From Thiobacillus denitrificans (GTDB lineage Bacteria > Pseudomonadota > Gammaproteobacteria > Burkholderiales > Thiobacillaceae): DNA of 64,000 nucleotides. The DNA is taken from positions 124,001-188,000 of the forward strand of contig DYIY01000001.1 in the NCBI GenBank assembly GCA_020723405.1, read 5' to 3'. The position numbers were made by a program, and so were the translations under genes. The notes beneath the pieces are model-generated. The model was given only the letters and a program-made list of their open reading frames with translations, did no database searches and had not been told where the DNA came from. This document shows, one piece after another, positions 27,032-38,565 of this stretch (position 1 is the stretch's first letter; every line of letters begins with the position of its first letter).

Positions 27032-27803
27032 GCTCCCCATCTGGTTAAGACTGGCGGCGGGGGCCACCTTCGCCTTCCTCTACGTGCCCCTGGCGGTGGT
27101 GGTGGCCTATTCCTTCAACGACTCCCGCCTCAACGCCGAATGGGTGGGCTTCACGCTGGACTGGTACCGGGTGCTGTTCGCCGACCAGGAAATGCTGCTG
27201 GCGGCGCGCAACTCCCTGTTCATCGCCCTGGTATCCAGCCTGGCGGCCACCGGCCTGGGCACCCTGGCCGGGCTGGCCATGCACCGCTACCGGCCGCCCT
27301 GGCTGCCCCTGCTGGTGATCACCCCGGTGGCCATGCCGGAAATCCTGCTGGGGGTGTCCCTGCTGGTGTTCTTCATCCAGGTGCTGCACCTGACCCTGGG
27401 CCTGCTCTCCGTGGTGCTGGCCCACATCACCTTTTCCATCGGCTTCGTGGCCATCATCGTCCGGGCCCGCCTGGCGGGCATGGACGAGTCCATCTTCGAG
27501 GCGGCCCGGGACCTGGGCGCCAACCCCTGGCAGACCTTCCGGCTGGTCACCTTCCCCCTCATCCTGCCGGCGGTGGTGGCGGGCTTCCTCATGGCCTTCA
27601 CCCTGTCCATCGACGATTTCGTCATCACCTTCTTCACCGCCGGGGTGGGGGTGTCCACCCTGCCCCTGCAGATCTATTCCATGATCAAGATCGCCGTGAC
27701 GCCGGAGGTCAACGCCGTGTCCACCCTGCTCATGCTGCTCACCCTGGTGCTGGTGGCGGCGGCGTCCCGCATGGACCGCAGCTTCATGAAAGGCGGCGCC
27801 TGA
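27024..27803 (+). CDS. potC: Polyamine ABC transporter permease (PotC)
   Basis: 259 residues, six membrane segments. N-terminal YVPLAVVVAYSFNDSRL and the EAA loop FEAARDLGANPWQTFRLVTFPLILP are typical of PotC, as is SIDDFVITFFTAGVGVSTLPLQIYSM. It pairs with PotB in the inner membrane. The stop overlaps the potD start (TGATG). Confidence 0.9.
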   Translation: MARLPIWLRLAAGATFAFLYVPLAVVVAYSFNDSRLNAEWVGFTLDWYRVLFADQEMLLAARNSLFIALVSSLAATGLGTLAGLAMHRYRPPWLPLLVITPVAMPEILLGVSLLVFFIQVLHLTLGLLSVVLAHITFSIGFVAIIVRARLAGMDESIFEAARDLGANPWQTFRLVTFPLILPAVVAGFLMAFTLSIDDFVITFFTAGVGVSTLPLQIYSMIKIAVTPEVNAVSTLLMLLTLVLVAAASRMDRSFMKGGA

Positions 27804-28855
27804 TGCTGCGGCTGCTGGCCCTGGTCCTGGCCCTGGCCCTGCCCGCCCAGGCCGCCACCCTCTACCTCTACAACTGGAACAACTACATCTCCGACCGGAC
27901 CATCGCCCGCTTCGAGGCCCGCTGCGCCTGCCGGGTAGTCCAGGACTATTACTCGGACAACGAGGAGATGCTGGCCAAGCTGGCGGCCGGGGCCTCGGGC
28001 TACGACCTCATCGTGCCCACCGGCAACGCGGTGGAGGCCCTGCTCCGCTCCAAGCAACTACGCCCCCTGGACAAGGCCAGGCTGCCCCATTTCGGCAACC
28101 TGAAAGCGGAATTCCTGAACGGCTTCTTCGACCCGGGCAACCGCTACTCCGTGCCCTACGCCTACACGGTGACCCTGCTGGGTTACAACATGGAGAAGCT
28201 CCAGGCCCTGGGCCTGCCCGCCGACACCTGGGCCCTGGTGTTCGAGCCCCGCTACCTGGCCAAACTGAAGGGACGGGTCACGGTGCTCGATTCGCAAAGG
28301 GAACTCATGGCCGCCGCCCTACGCTACCTGGGCCATTCCGCCAACGACAGCGACGAGAAGCACTGGAAGGCGGCCCGGGACCTGATCCTGCGCGCCAAGC
28401 CCTACTGGGCGGCCTTCAACGCCTCCAGCTACATCAAGGAACTGACGGTGGGCAACATCTGGGTGGCCCACGGCTATTCCAACGACATGTTCCAGGCCCG
28501 GGCCGACGCGGCGGCGGCCGGCCGGCCCTTCCGCATCGGCTATGCCATCCCCCGGGAGGGCGCCGTCCTGGCCCTGGATTCCCTGGTGCTGCACAACACC
28601 GGCAGGCAGCCGGACCTGGCCCACCGCTTCATGGACTTCATGCTGGAAGGGGAAAATTCGGCGGAACTGTCCAACCTGATCGGTTCCGGCAACCCCAACC
28701 GGGCCGCCATGGCCTACATCCGCCCGGAAATCGCCGATAATCCCGCCGTCTTTCCCGATGGGGCGAACATGGGCCGGCTGGAAATGCTGCGCGACCTGGA
28801 CCGCAGGCAGCGGCGCGTGCTGAACCGCATCTGGACGGAAATCAAACTGCGTTGA
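27803..28855 (+). CDS. potD: Periplasmic polyamine-binding protein (PotD/PotF type)
   Basis: 350 residues. Short signal peptide MLRLLALVLALALPAQA, mature start ATLYLYNWNNYISD as in PotD/PotF. Conserved YDLIVPTGNAVEALL and VPYAYTVTLLGYN line the polyamine pocket. It captures putrescine or spermidine for PotABC; which polyamine is preferred cannot be read. Coupled to potC. Confidence 0.9.
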   Translation: MLRLLALVLALALPAQAATLYLYNWNNYISDRTIARFEARCACRVVQDYYSDNEEMLAKLAAGASGYDLIVPTGNAVEALLRSKQLRPLDKARLPHFGNLKAEFLNGFFDPGNRYSVPYAYTVTLLGYNMEKLQALGLPADTWALVFEPRYLAKLKGRVTVLDSQRELMAAALRYLGHSANDSDEKHWKAARDLILRAKPYWAAFNASSYIKELTVGNIWVAHGYSNDMFQARADAAAAGRPFRIGYAIPREGAVLALDSLVLHNTGRQPDLAHRFMDFMLEGENSAELSNLIGSGNPNRAAMAYIRPEIADNPAVFPDGANMGRLEMLRDLDRRQRRVLNRIWTEIKLR

Positions 28856-28904
28856 CGGCGCCAGGCCCGGGCCCGGTGCCGGAAAAAGAAAAAGGAACCC
28901 GCCC

Positions 28905-30359
28905 ATGTTGCTTGGCTTCGTCATCCTCTATCTGGTCATTTCCCTGGGCATCGGCATGTATGCCGCCACCAAGGTGCACAACGCCCGGGACTACATCGCC
29001 GCCGGCCGGGCCCTGCCCATGGTCATCGTCACAGCCATGGTGTTCGCCACCTGGTTCGGGGCGGAAACGGTGCTGGGCATTCCCGCCACCTTCATGGAGG
29101 AAGACCTGGCGGGCCTCATCTCCGACCCCTTCGGCGCCTCCCTCTGCCTGGTGCTGTTCGGCCTGTTCTTCGCCCGCAAGCTGTACCGCATGAACCTGCT
29201 GACCATCGGCGATTTCTACCGGGAACGTTACGACCGCAAGGTGGAAGTCGTCACCGGCATCGCCATCGCCCTGTCCTACCTGGGCTGGGTGTCGGCCCAG
29301 GTGACGGCCCTGGGCCTGGTGTTCAACGTGCTCTCCGACGGAGCCATCAGCCAGTCCCAGGGCATCCTCATCGGCGCGGCGGTGGTGCTCATGTACACCC
29401 TCTACGGCGGCATGTGGTCGGTGGCCCTGACCACCTTCTTCCAGATGATCGTCATCGTCCTGGGCCTGTTCTACATCGCCTGGCTCATCGCCGACCAGAC
29501 CGGCGGGGTGGCCCCGGTCATTGAGCACGCGGCGGCCAACCAGAAGTTCCATTTCTGGCCGGAGATGAATGCCGTGGCCCTGATCGCCTTCATCTCGGGA
29601 TTGATCACCATGGGTTTCGGCTCCATCCCCCAGCAGGACGTGTTCCAGCGGGCCAATTCGTCGAAGAACGAGCAGATCGCCGTGTGGGGCACCGTGCTGG
29701 GCGGCGTGGCCTATTTCCTGTTCGCCGCCGTGCCCCTGTTCCTGGCCTATTCCGCCAACCTGATCGACCCGGATCTGGCGGCCAGGTGGCTGGCCGAGGA
29801 CAGCCAGAAGCTGCTGCCGGAACTGGTGAAGGCCCACCTGCCCCTGCTGGCCCAGGTGATCTTCTACGGCGCCCTGCTGTCGGTGATCATGTCCACCGCC
29901 TCGGGCACCCTGCTGGCCCCGTCGGTGACCATTTCGGAAAACGTCATCAAGGATTTCATCACCCGCCGCAAGCACCTGGGCGACAAGCAGTTGCTGGTCA
30001 TCACCCGCTGGGTGGTGGCGGGCTTCTCCGTGCTGGTCACCCTGTATTCCCTGTGGGCCCTGGACCAGGAGACCGGCATCCACCAGATGGTGGAGAACGC
30101 CTACAAGGTGACCCTGGTGCTGGCCTTCGTGCCCCTGGTGGCGGGCCTGTACTGGCAGCGGGCCACCACCCTGGGGGCCTACCTGGCCATCGGCTTCGGC
30201 GTCTGCACCTGGATTCCCATGGAGATCTGGCTGCCCGAGGGGGAAGGCCTGATGCCGCCCCAGTTCGCCGGCTTCCTCATGGCCAGTCTGGGCATGGTGC
30301 TGGGCTCCCTGCTGCCCGGCCAGGCCCGCCACGGCCACCCGGGCCGACACCCGGCCTGA
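28905..30359 (+). CDS. Sodium:solute symporter (SSS family)
   Basis: 484 residues, about 13 membrane segments. SSS signatures: VHNARDYIAAGRALP near the N-terminus, TWFGAETVLGIPA, YTLYGGMWSVALTTFFQMIVI and GFGSIPQQDVFQRANSSK. The substrate is not determinable. It follows the polyamine operon by 49 bases with its own AAGGAA site, so it may be part of the same transcript. The C-terminus GQARHGHPGRHPA is basic and cytosolic. Confidence 0.88.
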   Translation: MLLGFVILYLVISLGIGMYAATKVHNARDYIAAGRALPMVIVTAMVFATWFGAETVLGIPATFMEEDLAGLISDPFGASLCLVLFGLFFARKLYRMNLLTIGDFYRERYDRKVEVVTGIAIALSYLGWVSAQVTALGLVFNVLSDGAISQSQGILIGAAVVLMYTLYGGMWSVALTTFFQMIVIVLGLFYIAWLIADQTGGVAPVIEHAAANQKFHFWPEMNAVALIAFISGLITMGFGSIPQQDVFQRANSSKNEQIAVWGTVLGGVAYFLFAAVPLFLAYSANLIDPDLAARWLAEDSQKLLPELVKAHLPLLAQVIFYGALLSVIMSTASGTLLAPSVTISENVIKDFITRRKHLGDKQLLVITRWVVAGFSVLVTLYSLWALDQETGIHQMVENAYKVTLVLAFVPLVAGLYWQRATTLGAYLAIGFGVCTWIPMEIWLPEGEGLMPPQFAGFLMASLGMVLGSLLPGQARHGHPGRHPA

Positions 30360-30371
30360 CCCGGCCCGCCC

Positions 30372-31409
30372 ATGGACTGGCTGGGGGACCCGGGGGAGCG
30401 CCGGCTGCGGCTGAAGCTCTTCATCCTGTTCTACGGGGCCTTCCTGGCGGTGGGCAGCCTGCATCCCTTCACGGACTGGCAACCCGTGTCGGCCTGGTCG
30501 GCGGGGTTCCTCTCCGCCCCCTGGCCCCGCTACATCACCCGCACCGATCTTTCCACCAACCTGCTGGTCTATGCCCCCCTGGGCTATGCCCTGGCCCTGT
30601 GGTTCTCGCCCCGGGTCCGCCGCCCCCGGGGGGTGTTCATGGCCGCCCTGGCGGGCAGCCTGCTCAGCTTCGTCCTGGAAAGCACCCAACAACTCCTGCC
30701 CGGGCGCATCGCCTCCAATCTGGACCTGCTGGTCAACAGTCTGGGGGCCCTCACCGGCGCCCTGCTGGCCCTGCACCACGGCCGCTGGCTGCGGGCCCTG
30801 TCGGCGGCGGGCCGCTGGCGGGGCCGCTGGTTCCGCCCCGGCTTCGCCACCAGCCTGGGCCTGGCCCTGCTGGCCCTGTGGTTCCTGGCCCAGTTTTCCT
30901 TGCTGCCCATGCCGGGCATCGGCTGGCTGCACCTGCACCTGCGCCCCTTCGACCGGCTTCCCGACAGCCTGGCCGGGGTGAACATCCCCTGGCTGCTGGC
31001 CCTGTTCCTGGAAATGGTGGCGGTGGGGGCCTTCATGGCCTGCCTGCTGCGGCCGGGCCGTTACGTGGGCGCCGTGGTCCTGCTTCTGCTGTGCGCCTTC
31101 TTCGTGAAACTGCTGGCCGCCACCATCCTGCTCAAGCTGACCATCGTCGGCGGCGTGGTCTCCCTGGAAGCCCTGGCGGCCTTCCTGCTGGCCGTCTGGC
31201 TGCTGCTCCTGCCCGTGGCGTCACGGCACCGCCACGCCCTGGCCCTGGGCGGCGTGGTGGGCAGCATCCTCACCCGACTGGCACTGGCCAGCAGTCCGTT
31301 CCCCGCCACCAGCGCCCTCAACATCACCGGCCTGGCCCTGCACCTGGGCGCCCTCTGGCCACCCCTGGCGCTAGGCTGGCTGCTGTTCGCCGGTCGGTTC
31401 CGCCGCTGA
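30372..31409 (+). CDS. VanZ-like membrane protein
   Basis: 345 residues, 8-10 membrane segments. The VanZ signature lies in the N-terminal half: DLSTNLLVYAPLGYALAL, then SFVLESTQQLLPGRIASNLDLLVNSLGALTGALLA (residues about 95-135). The C-terminal half is an additional set of helices. VanZ proteins are often found beside exopolysaccharide/exosortase genes; function unknown. It overlaps the convergent ligase-like gene by 39 bases. Confidence 0.78.
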   Translation: MDWLGDPGERRLRLKLFILFYGAFLAVGSLHPFTDWQPVSAWSAGFLSAPWPRYITRTDLSTNLLVYAPLGYALALWFSPRVRRPRGVFMAALAGSLLSFVLESTQQLLPGRIASNLDLLVNSLGALTGALLALHHGRWLRALSAAGRWRGRWFRPGFATSLGLALLALWFLAQFSLLPMPGIGWLHLHLRPFDRLPDSLAGVNIPWLLALFLEMVAVGAFMACLLRPGRYVGAVVLLLLCAFFVKLLAATILLKLTIVGGVVSLEALAAFLLAVWLLLLPVASRHRHALALGGVVGSILTRLALASSPFPATSALNITGLALHLGALWPPLALGWLLFAGRFRR

Positions 31410-33773
31410 GCGGCGCCGGCGCGGCCCGGGCCGCTGGCGGCGGATGGGGCCGGACAAGGCGGTGACGAACAGCATCAGGTAGCAGATGAAGATGATGCGC
31501 GGCATGTCCAGCAGGCCGCCGAACAGGCCCACTGCCAGGAAACCGGCCGTGGAGGCGCTCACCGCCAGGCCCCAGGGATCGCCCTGGAGGGCCCGCCGCA
31601 CGGCGGCGGAAAGGATGGTGGCGATGAACCCGCCCAGGGCCAGGACGCCCAGGAGCCCCTGGTCGAAATAGACGTTGACCCACAGGTTCTTCACGTGCCA
31701 GGGCAGGTGGTTGAAGTCGTAGTGGGGAAACCAGCGTTCCAGGCCCCGGGAGAAGTCGCCGTTGGCGATCCACTCCCGGCCCCGGGCATCCTTGAGGCTC
31801 ACGTTGTCGAAATCCAGCACGGTACCGGGCTTGTTCATGTAGGCGTATTTGCGCCAGTTCATGATTTGCAGGACCAGGGGGGTACGTCCGGGCAGCGCCC
31901 CTTCCCCGAGGCTACCGGTGTTGAATGTCCACACCAGGCGCCGCCATTCGCCGCCGGTGCTCTCCAGATGCAGGTCGTATTTCACGTTCTGGCCCGGCCA
32001 CTCGCTGGGCATGATCATGTGCCGGCGATAGAGCATGGCCTGGAGCCAGAGCTTGGGGTCCGAGGTGCGCACGTCCATGGTCAGGGTGAAATCCTCGTGG
32101 GCCGGCAGGGGCACCCGCTGGACGAAGTGCAGGTCCTGGCCCCCGCCCAGGGACAGATAGGGGTTGCCGCCCTCGGAGGGGAAACGATAGGTGCCGATGA
32201 AGTCGTCGGAATGGGCCCACAGGTAGGCGTTGGGGAATCGCCCCACGCCCATGCCCAGCAGGGTGGTGGCCAGATCCGGCTGCATGATGGCAATGGCGTC
32301 CTGCCAGTGGGCCAGGCGGGTCTCCATGTCCTGGTCGGTGGTGGACATGCGGGTCTCCATGCGGGAGCCCAGCAGGGCCGGAGTGACGATGGCCATGGCC
32401 GCGCCGATGACCAGCAGCACCACGGCCACGCCCCGGATGCCGATGACCGGCCCCAGGGAACGCCCCGCCGCGAAGCCCCCCGCCCCCGCGATCAGGGCCA
32501 TGGCCAGGCTGGCCGTGCCGGCCAGGGCGGGGGTGTTGGCCACCCATTTGCTGCCCAGCATGGCCGCAGCCATACCCCCCGCCGCGGCCAGGGAGGCCAA
32601 CAGGGCCAACGCCAGGAAAAGCAGGAAACCCCATCTGGCCGCCCCACGCCCGTAGGCCCGGCCCGCCTGCCAGGCCGCCCCGTGGCCCGCCGCCAGACAG
32701 ACGCCCCAACCGGCCAGGCCCGCCGCCAGGGCGGGAATGCCGCCCCGGGTGAAGGCGTAGGCGAGGACCAGGGGAGTCAGCAGGCCGGGCAAGGCGCGCA
32801 GGGCACCCCACTGCAACTTCTTCTGGGCATCCCGCCGGGACAGGAACCACAGCACGCCCCCGGCCAGGGTGCCCGCCAGGAGGGCCAGATAGGTGGCCCG
32901 GGAGAAGGTGGTCACCCCCGCATAGAGCACGCCGGCCAGCAACATCCCCCCGAGGATCATGGCCGGGCGGGAGCGGTGCAGGGCTGCGGCCATCAGAGCA
33001 AAGGGCCAGGCCAGGGCCACGAAACCGTCAATGGCCTCGCCGCCGGTGTGCATTTCGGAAAACAAGCCCGTGATCCGGTAGGGGGTGGAGAAATCCAGCA
33101 GGCTGCTGGCAATGGCCCAGAGCCCCTGGCCACCCAGCATCGCCTGGAACACTCCCCGCTCCCACATGGCCACCAGGCCCACCGCCCCGCCCGCCACCGC
33201 CAAGCCCCAGACCAGGCTGGCCCGGGCCCGGTCCTGGTCCAGGCGCAGCAGGGCCACCAGGCCGGGAAACAGGGCCAGGGCCCAGAAATAGCCCTTGGCC
33301 AGGCGCAGGGCGTTCCATTGGCTGTAGTAACTGGACAATTCCACCGGATTCCAATCCGGCAGGGGCAGCAGACCACGCATCAGGCCGATGCCGTAGGAGA
33401 GGGTCAAAAGTCCCAGGAACACCCATTCCCCCAGGGTCAGGCGGATGCGGGTGGCATAGAGTCCCCGGGCCAGCAGCACCCCCAGGGTGGTGGCCAGCAT
33501 GAGATCGTAGTCTTCCAGATAAAGACTGCCGCTCCACGGCGCCAGGTTCACCAGGGCCAGCCAGGGCGGCAGCATGAACAGCAACAGGGTGGGCCGCCAG
33601 AAGCCGATCAGGGCATAGGCCGCCAGCCCCAGGCCCAGGCCGAGCTGGCCATAGGGATAGTGGAGCAGACCGGCCACGGCCCCGGCAAAGGCCAGGGGCG
33701 AAAGCAGCCGGGGAAGCCAGTGGAGCGGTCCCGGCGTCGTCTCGGCTTTCAGGGTGAATGCGCCAACGGCCAT
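31371..33773 (-). CDS. O-antigen ligase-like (WaaL/Wzy_C) membrane protein with inserted beta domain
   Basis: 800 residues. About 12 membrane segments, unusually long for the family (about 400-450). The Wzy_C loop opens with LLGMGVGRFPNAY (508-517) and resumes at PWHVKNLWVNVYFDQGLLGVL (691-711). Between them sits a soluble about 160-residue beta-rich segment (about 525-685) ending in FDNVSL...NGDFSRGLERW, which resembles a family 4/9-type carbohydrate-binding module. It probably ligates or polymerises glycan at the periplasmic face. It starts 4 bases after aroK. Confidence 0.75.
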   Translation of the reverse strand: MAVGAFTLKAETTPGPLHWLPRLLSPLAFAGAVAGLLHYPYGQLGLGLGLAAYALIGFWRPTLLLFMLPPWLALVNLAPWSGSLYLEDYDLMLATTLGVLLARGLYATRIRLTLGEWVFLGLLTLSYGIGLMRGLLPLPDWNPVELSSYYSQWNALRLAKGYFWALALFPGLVALLRLDQDRARASLVWGLAVAGGAVGLVAMWERGVFQAMLGGQGLWAIASSLLDFSTPYRITGLFSEMHTGGEAIDGFVALAWPFALMAAALHRSRPAMILGGMLLAGVLYAGVTTFSRATYLALLAGTLAGGVLWFLSRRDAQKKLQWGALRALPGLLTPLVLAYAFTRGGIPALAAGLAGWGVCLAAGHGAAWQAGRAYGRGAARWGFLLFLALALLASLAAAGGMAAAMLGSKWVANTPALAGTASLAMALIAGAGGFAAGRSLGPVIGIRGVAVVLLVIGAAMAIVTPALLGSRMETRMSTTDQDMETRLAHWQDAIAIMQPDLATTLLGMGVGRFPNAYLWAHSDDFIGTYRFPSEGGNPYLSLGGGQDLHFVQRVPLPAHEDFTLTMDVRTSDPKLWLQAMLYRRHMIMPSEWPGQNVKYDLHLESTGGEWRRLVWTFNTGSLGEGALPGRTPLVLQIMNWRKYAYMNKPGTVLDFDNVSLKDARGREWIANGDFSRGLERWFPHYDFNHLPWHVKNLWVNVYFDQGLLGVLALGGFIATILSAAVRRALQGDPWGLAVSASTAGFLAVGLFGGLLDMPRIIFICYLMLFVTALSGPIRRQRPGPRRRRSAAEPTGEQQPA

Positions 33774-33777
33774 GGAT

Positions 33778-34338
33778 TCAGGCCCGCCCCAGGGCCTCGC
33801 AGGGGTCGCCCCGGCCCACGCTGGCCAGGTCCAGGCTGTTCTCCAGGCGCTGCACCAGCAGGCTGGCGCTTTGCCGGCCCGAGTCCAGGACCATGTCGGC
33901 CACCTGCATGTACAAGGGGTGACGGACGGTGAACAAGGACTTCAGCCTGCCCAGGGGATCGTCGGTCTGCAACAGGGGCCGGTTCTTGTCGTGGCGGGTG
34001 CGCAGATAAAGCTCCTGGGGCTGGCAGCGCAGATAGACCACCGTGCCCCGGTCCTTCAGGTGCGCCCGGTTTTCCTCCAGCAGGACGGCACCGCCGCCGG
34101 TGGCCAGGACGATGCCCTGGCGCTGGCTCAGTTCGTCGATCACGGCCGCCTCCCGGCGGCGGAAGCCGGCCTCGCCTTCGATCTCGAAGATGGTGGGGAT
34201 GGACACTCCGCAGCGGGCCACGATCTCGTGGTCGGAGTCGATGAATTCCAGGCCCCGCTGCCGGGCCAGCAGCTTGCCGATGGTGGTCTTGCCGGCCCCC
34301 ATGAGGCCGACCAGGAAAATGTTGCAGCTAGGGATCAT
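33778..34338 (-). CDS. aroK: Shikimate kinase
   Basis: 186 residues. P-loop GLMGAGKTTIGK, shikimate-binding DSD (EFIDSDHEI) and GGGAVL, lid region RCQPQELYLRTRHDKNRPLL. It phosphorylates shikimate at C3 in aromatic amino acid synthesis. Usually followed by aroB; here the next gene is the ligase-like membrane protein, so the common aroKB pair is broken. Confidence 0.96.
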   Translation of the reverse strand: MIPSCNIFLVGLMGAGKTTIGKLLARQRGLEFIDSDHEIVARCGVSIPTIFEIEGEAGFRRREAAVIDELSQRQGIVLATGGGAVLLEENRAHLKDRGTVVYLRCQPQELYLRTRHDKNRPLLQTDDPLGRLKSLFTVRHPLYMQVADMVLDSGRQSASLLVQRLENSLDLASVGRGDPCEALGRA

Positions 34339-34366
34339 GCTGCGATTGTAACCGTGGGTTTATGGC

Positions 34367-34885
34367 TCAAGGCGACCGCCGGCGGGCCAGCAGACGCTCC
34401 ACGGCATCCTTCAGATCTCCCTCCGGCAAGGAGTCTTCCAGTGACTGGAAAGCCGTCAGGGCGGCCGGGGGCATATCCTGTTTTTCCGGGGGTTCGGGCA
34501 AGGCCCAGTCGGCCCGCACCTTGACCTTCACGGCGGCCACCGGCTGGCCGTCCTGGGAGCGCGCCTGGGAAAGGGCCCGGGCCAGGCCCTGGGCCTGGGC
34601 CCGCACCCGGCTGGCGGCGGCCCCGTTGGCGCAGTAGACCAGAGCCGTGTCGCCCTGGATGGCCGCCACCCGGCAGGCCCGGGCCACCGCCTTGGGCACC
34701 GTGGCGGCAAAGCGGCGGTTGAGCTCTGCCAGACGTTCCGCCTCGGGCAGGGCCACGGCCAACAAGCGGTCGGCCTGGAGCAGGCCGCGCAATCGCACCA
34801 GAGGAGAAGGACGATAGGACAAGGCGGAACTTAAGAAGGCCGACAACTTCGGTATGGTAGCATTGCCCGATTTCGCCAATTTCAC
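34367..34885 (-). CDS. DUF721/DciA-like protein
   Basis: 172 residues with a GTG start backed by AAGGAG. The N-terminal DUF721 core ([64 protein letters not shown] is the region) is KH-like. Some DUF721 members (DciA) help load the replicative helicase DnaB. The C-terminal 70 residues are variable. Only 18 bases separate its start codon from that of the divergent secA. Confidence 0.72.
   Translation of the reverse strand: MKLAKSGNATIPKLSAFLSSALSYRPSPLVRLRGLLQADRLLAVALPEAERLAELNRRFAATVPKAVARACRVAAIQGDTALVYCANGAAASRVRAQAQGLARALSQARSQDGQPVAAVKVKVRADWALPEPPEKQDMPPAALTAFQSLEDSLPEGDLKDAVERLLARRRSP
34831..34858 (+). promoter_or_regulatory. Candidate secA promoter inside the DciA-like gene
   Basis: TTAAGA, 16 bases, TATGGT, about 45 bases before the secA ATG. 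It falls within codons of the divergent DciA-like gene; the only available non-coding gap is 18 bases. Confidence 0.35.
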
Positions 34886-34903
34886 CTATCTCCTTCATTT
34901 TTC

Positions 34904-37642
<2,739 letters not shown>

Positions 37643-37655
37643 GCCCTGCCGTGCC

Positions 37656-37690
37656 CCCTCTCCCCCTGGGAGAGGGCCGGGGTGAGGGAG
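37656..37690. repeat. GGGAGAGGG hairpin dispersed repeat
   Basis: CCCTCTCCC-CCT-GGGAGAGGG (9-bp stem, 37656-37676) followed by CCGGGGTGAGGG. A diverged relative (CCCTCTCCC...TGAGGGGCTGGGGGTGAGGG) lies inside rlmN at 54009-54052. The G-run/C-run repeat copy 3 (37718-37756) follows immediately. Confidence 0.7.
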
Positions 37691-37717
37691 CGCCGCCCCT
37701 CGGAGGCAAGCTCCGAA

Positions 37718-37756
37718 AACCCCCCCCTGCCCCCCCTTTTTCAAAGGGGGGAACAT
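37718..37756 (-). repeat. Short G-run/C-run dispersed repeat, copy 3
   Basis: AAACCCCCCCCTGCCCCCC then TTTTTCAAAGGGGGGAAC, the same family as 9321-9376 and 9971-10013. Confidence 0.6.
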
Positions 37757-37835
37757 GGGTGGCGGACATCGTCCTTGCCCCCGGAACCCCTCCTCCTATA
37801 CCCTACCGTATCCATCAACTATTCTCTCCGCCCCA

Positions 37836-38063
37836 ATGCCCTACTACATCTACAAGATCGGCCCCCTCAACATCCTGGAAAAACAGGGCCAGGCAGACAG
37901 CTTCAAGGAAGCCAAGGCGGCCGCCAACGCACTGCGCAAGCAACTTGACCCCAAGGCCGGCCAGACCATCAAGATGATCTTCGCCGACAACGAGCTCACC
38001 GCCGAGGACACCCTGTCCCAGCCCCGGGAACTGGACCATACCCTCTCCGGCGACGACTACTGA
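37836..38063 (+). CDS. Small conserved-looking protein, 75 aa
   Basis: The ATG at 37836 starts MPYYIYKIGPLNILEKQG; a longer frame upstream runs through repeat sequence and is rejected. Soluble, with a helical middle (DSFKEAKAAANALRKQL), a KMIFADNELTAEDTLSQPRE segment and an acidic end. I do not recognise the family. It lies 17 bases before the next small gene, probably cotranscribed. Confidence 0.65.
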   Translation: MPYYIYKIGPLNILEKQGQADSFKEAKAAANALRKQLDPKAGQTIKMIFADNELTAEDTLSQPRELDHTLSGDDY

Positions 38064-38080
38064 CCGCCCCTCACATCACC

Positions 38081-38530
38081 ATGTCCGGCTACAACGAGGA
38101 CGCCTACCGCCAGGCCCGGGAAACGGCCATCGACCTGCCCTGCCCCTTCGAGCGGGCCCTGCTCTCCCGCTGTGTGGCCTGTTTCAAGGCCCGCCGCCTG
38201 CTACTGGCCGAGCGGGAAGCCGTCACCTGTTCGGAAAGGGAAGCCAACGCCCAGTGCAAGGCCTTCCACACCGCCCTGCACCACAATGCCCGCTTCGCCC
38301 TGCATATGGACTCCAACCAGCCCTGGCCCTTCGGCAAGGAGATCCGCGCCCAGTGCGGCGGCGTGCTGGGCCTGCGGGAAAGTGCCGGCCAGGGCCCGGA
38401 AATCGAAGCCGACGTGGCGGAACTGATGGCCCAGTGCATCGAGAAATTCGGTGCGGTGGAGCGCTTTCCCTATTCGGAAATCATGCGCGCCGTGGTCCAT
38501 TACGAACCCCGCAAACGCCGCGACAAGTAA
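38081..38530 (+). CDS. Cysteine-containing protein of unknown function, 149 aa
   Basis: Soluble. Six cysteines at C21, C31/C34 (a CVAC pair), C50, C59 and C92, plus C118 in AQCIEKFG: a pattern that could hold a metal or Fe-S cluster (inference). Basic C-terminus YEPRKRRDK. The segment AQCKAFHTALHHNARFAL is helical. I do not recognise the family. Paired with the 75-residue protein. Confidence 0.65.
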   Translation: MSGYNEDAYRQARETAIDLPCPFERALLSRCVACFKARRLLLAEREAVTCSEREANAQCKAFHTALHHNARFALHMDSNQPWPFGKEIRAQCGGVLGLRESAGQGPEIEADVAELMAQCIEKFGAVERFPYSEIMRAVVHYEPRKRRDK

Positions 38531-38565
38531 GCCCCTCGCCTCCACCCGGGGGAGACCAAGCGCCC

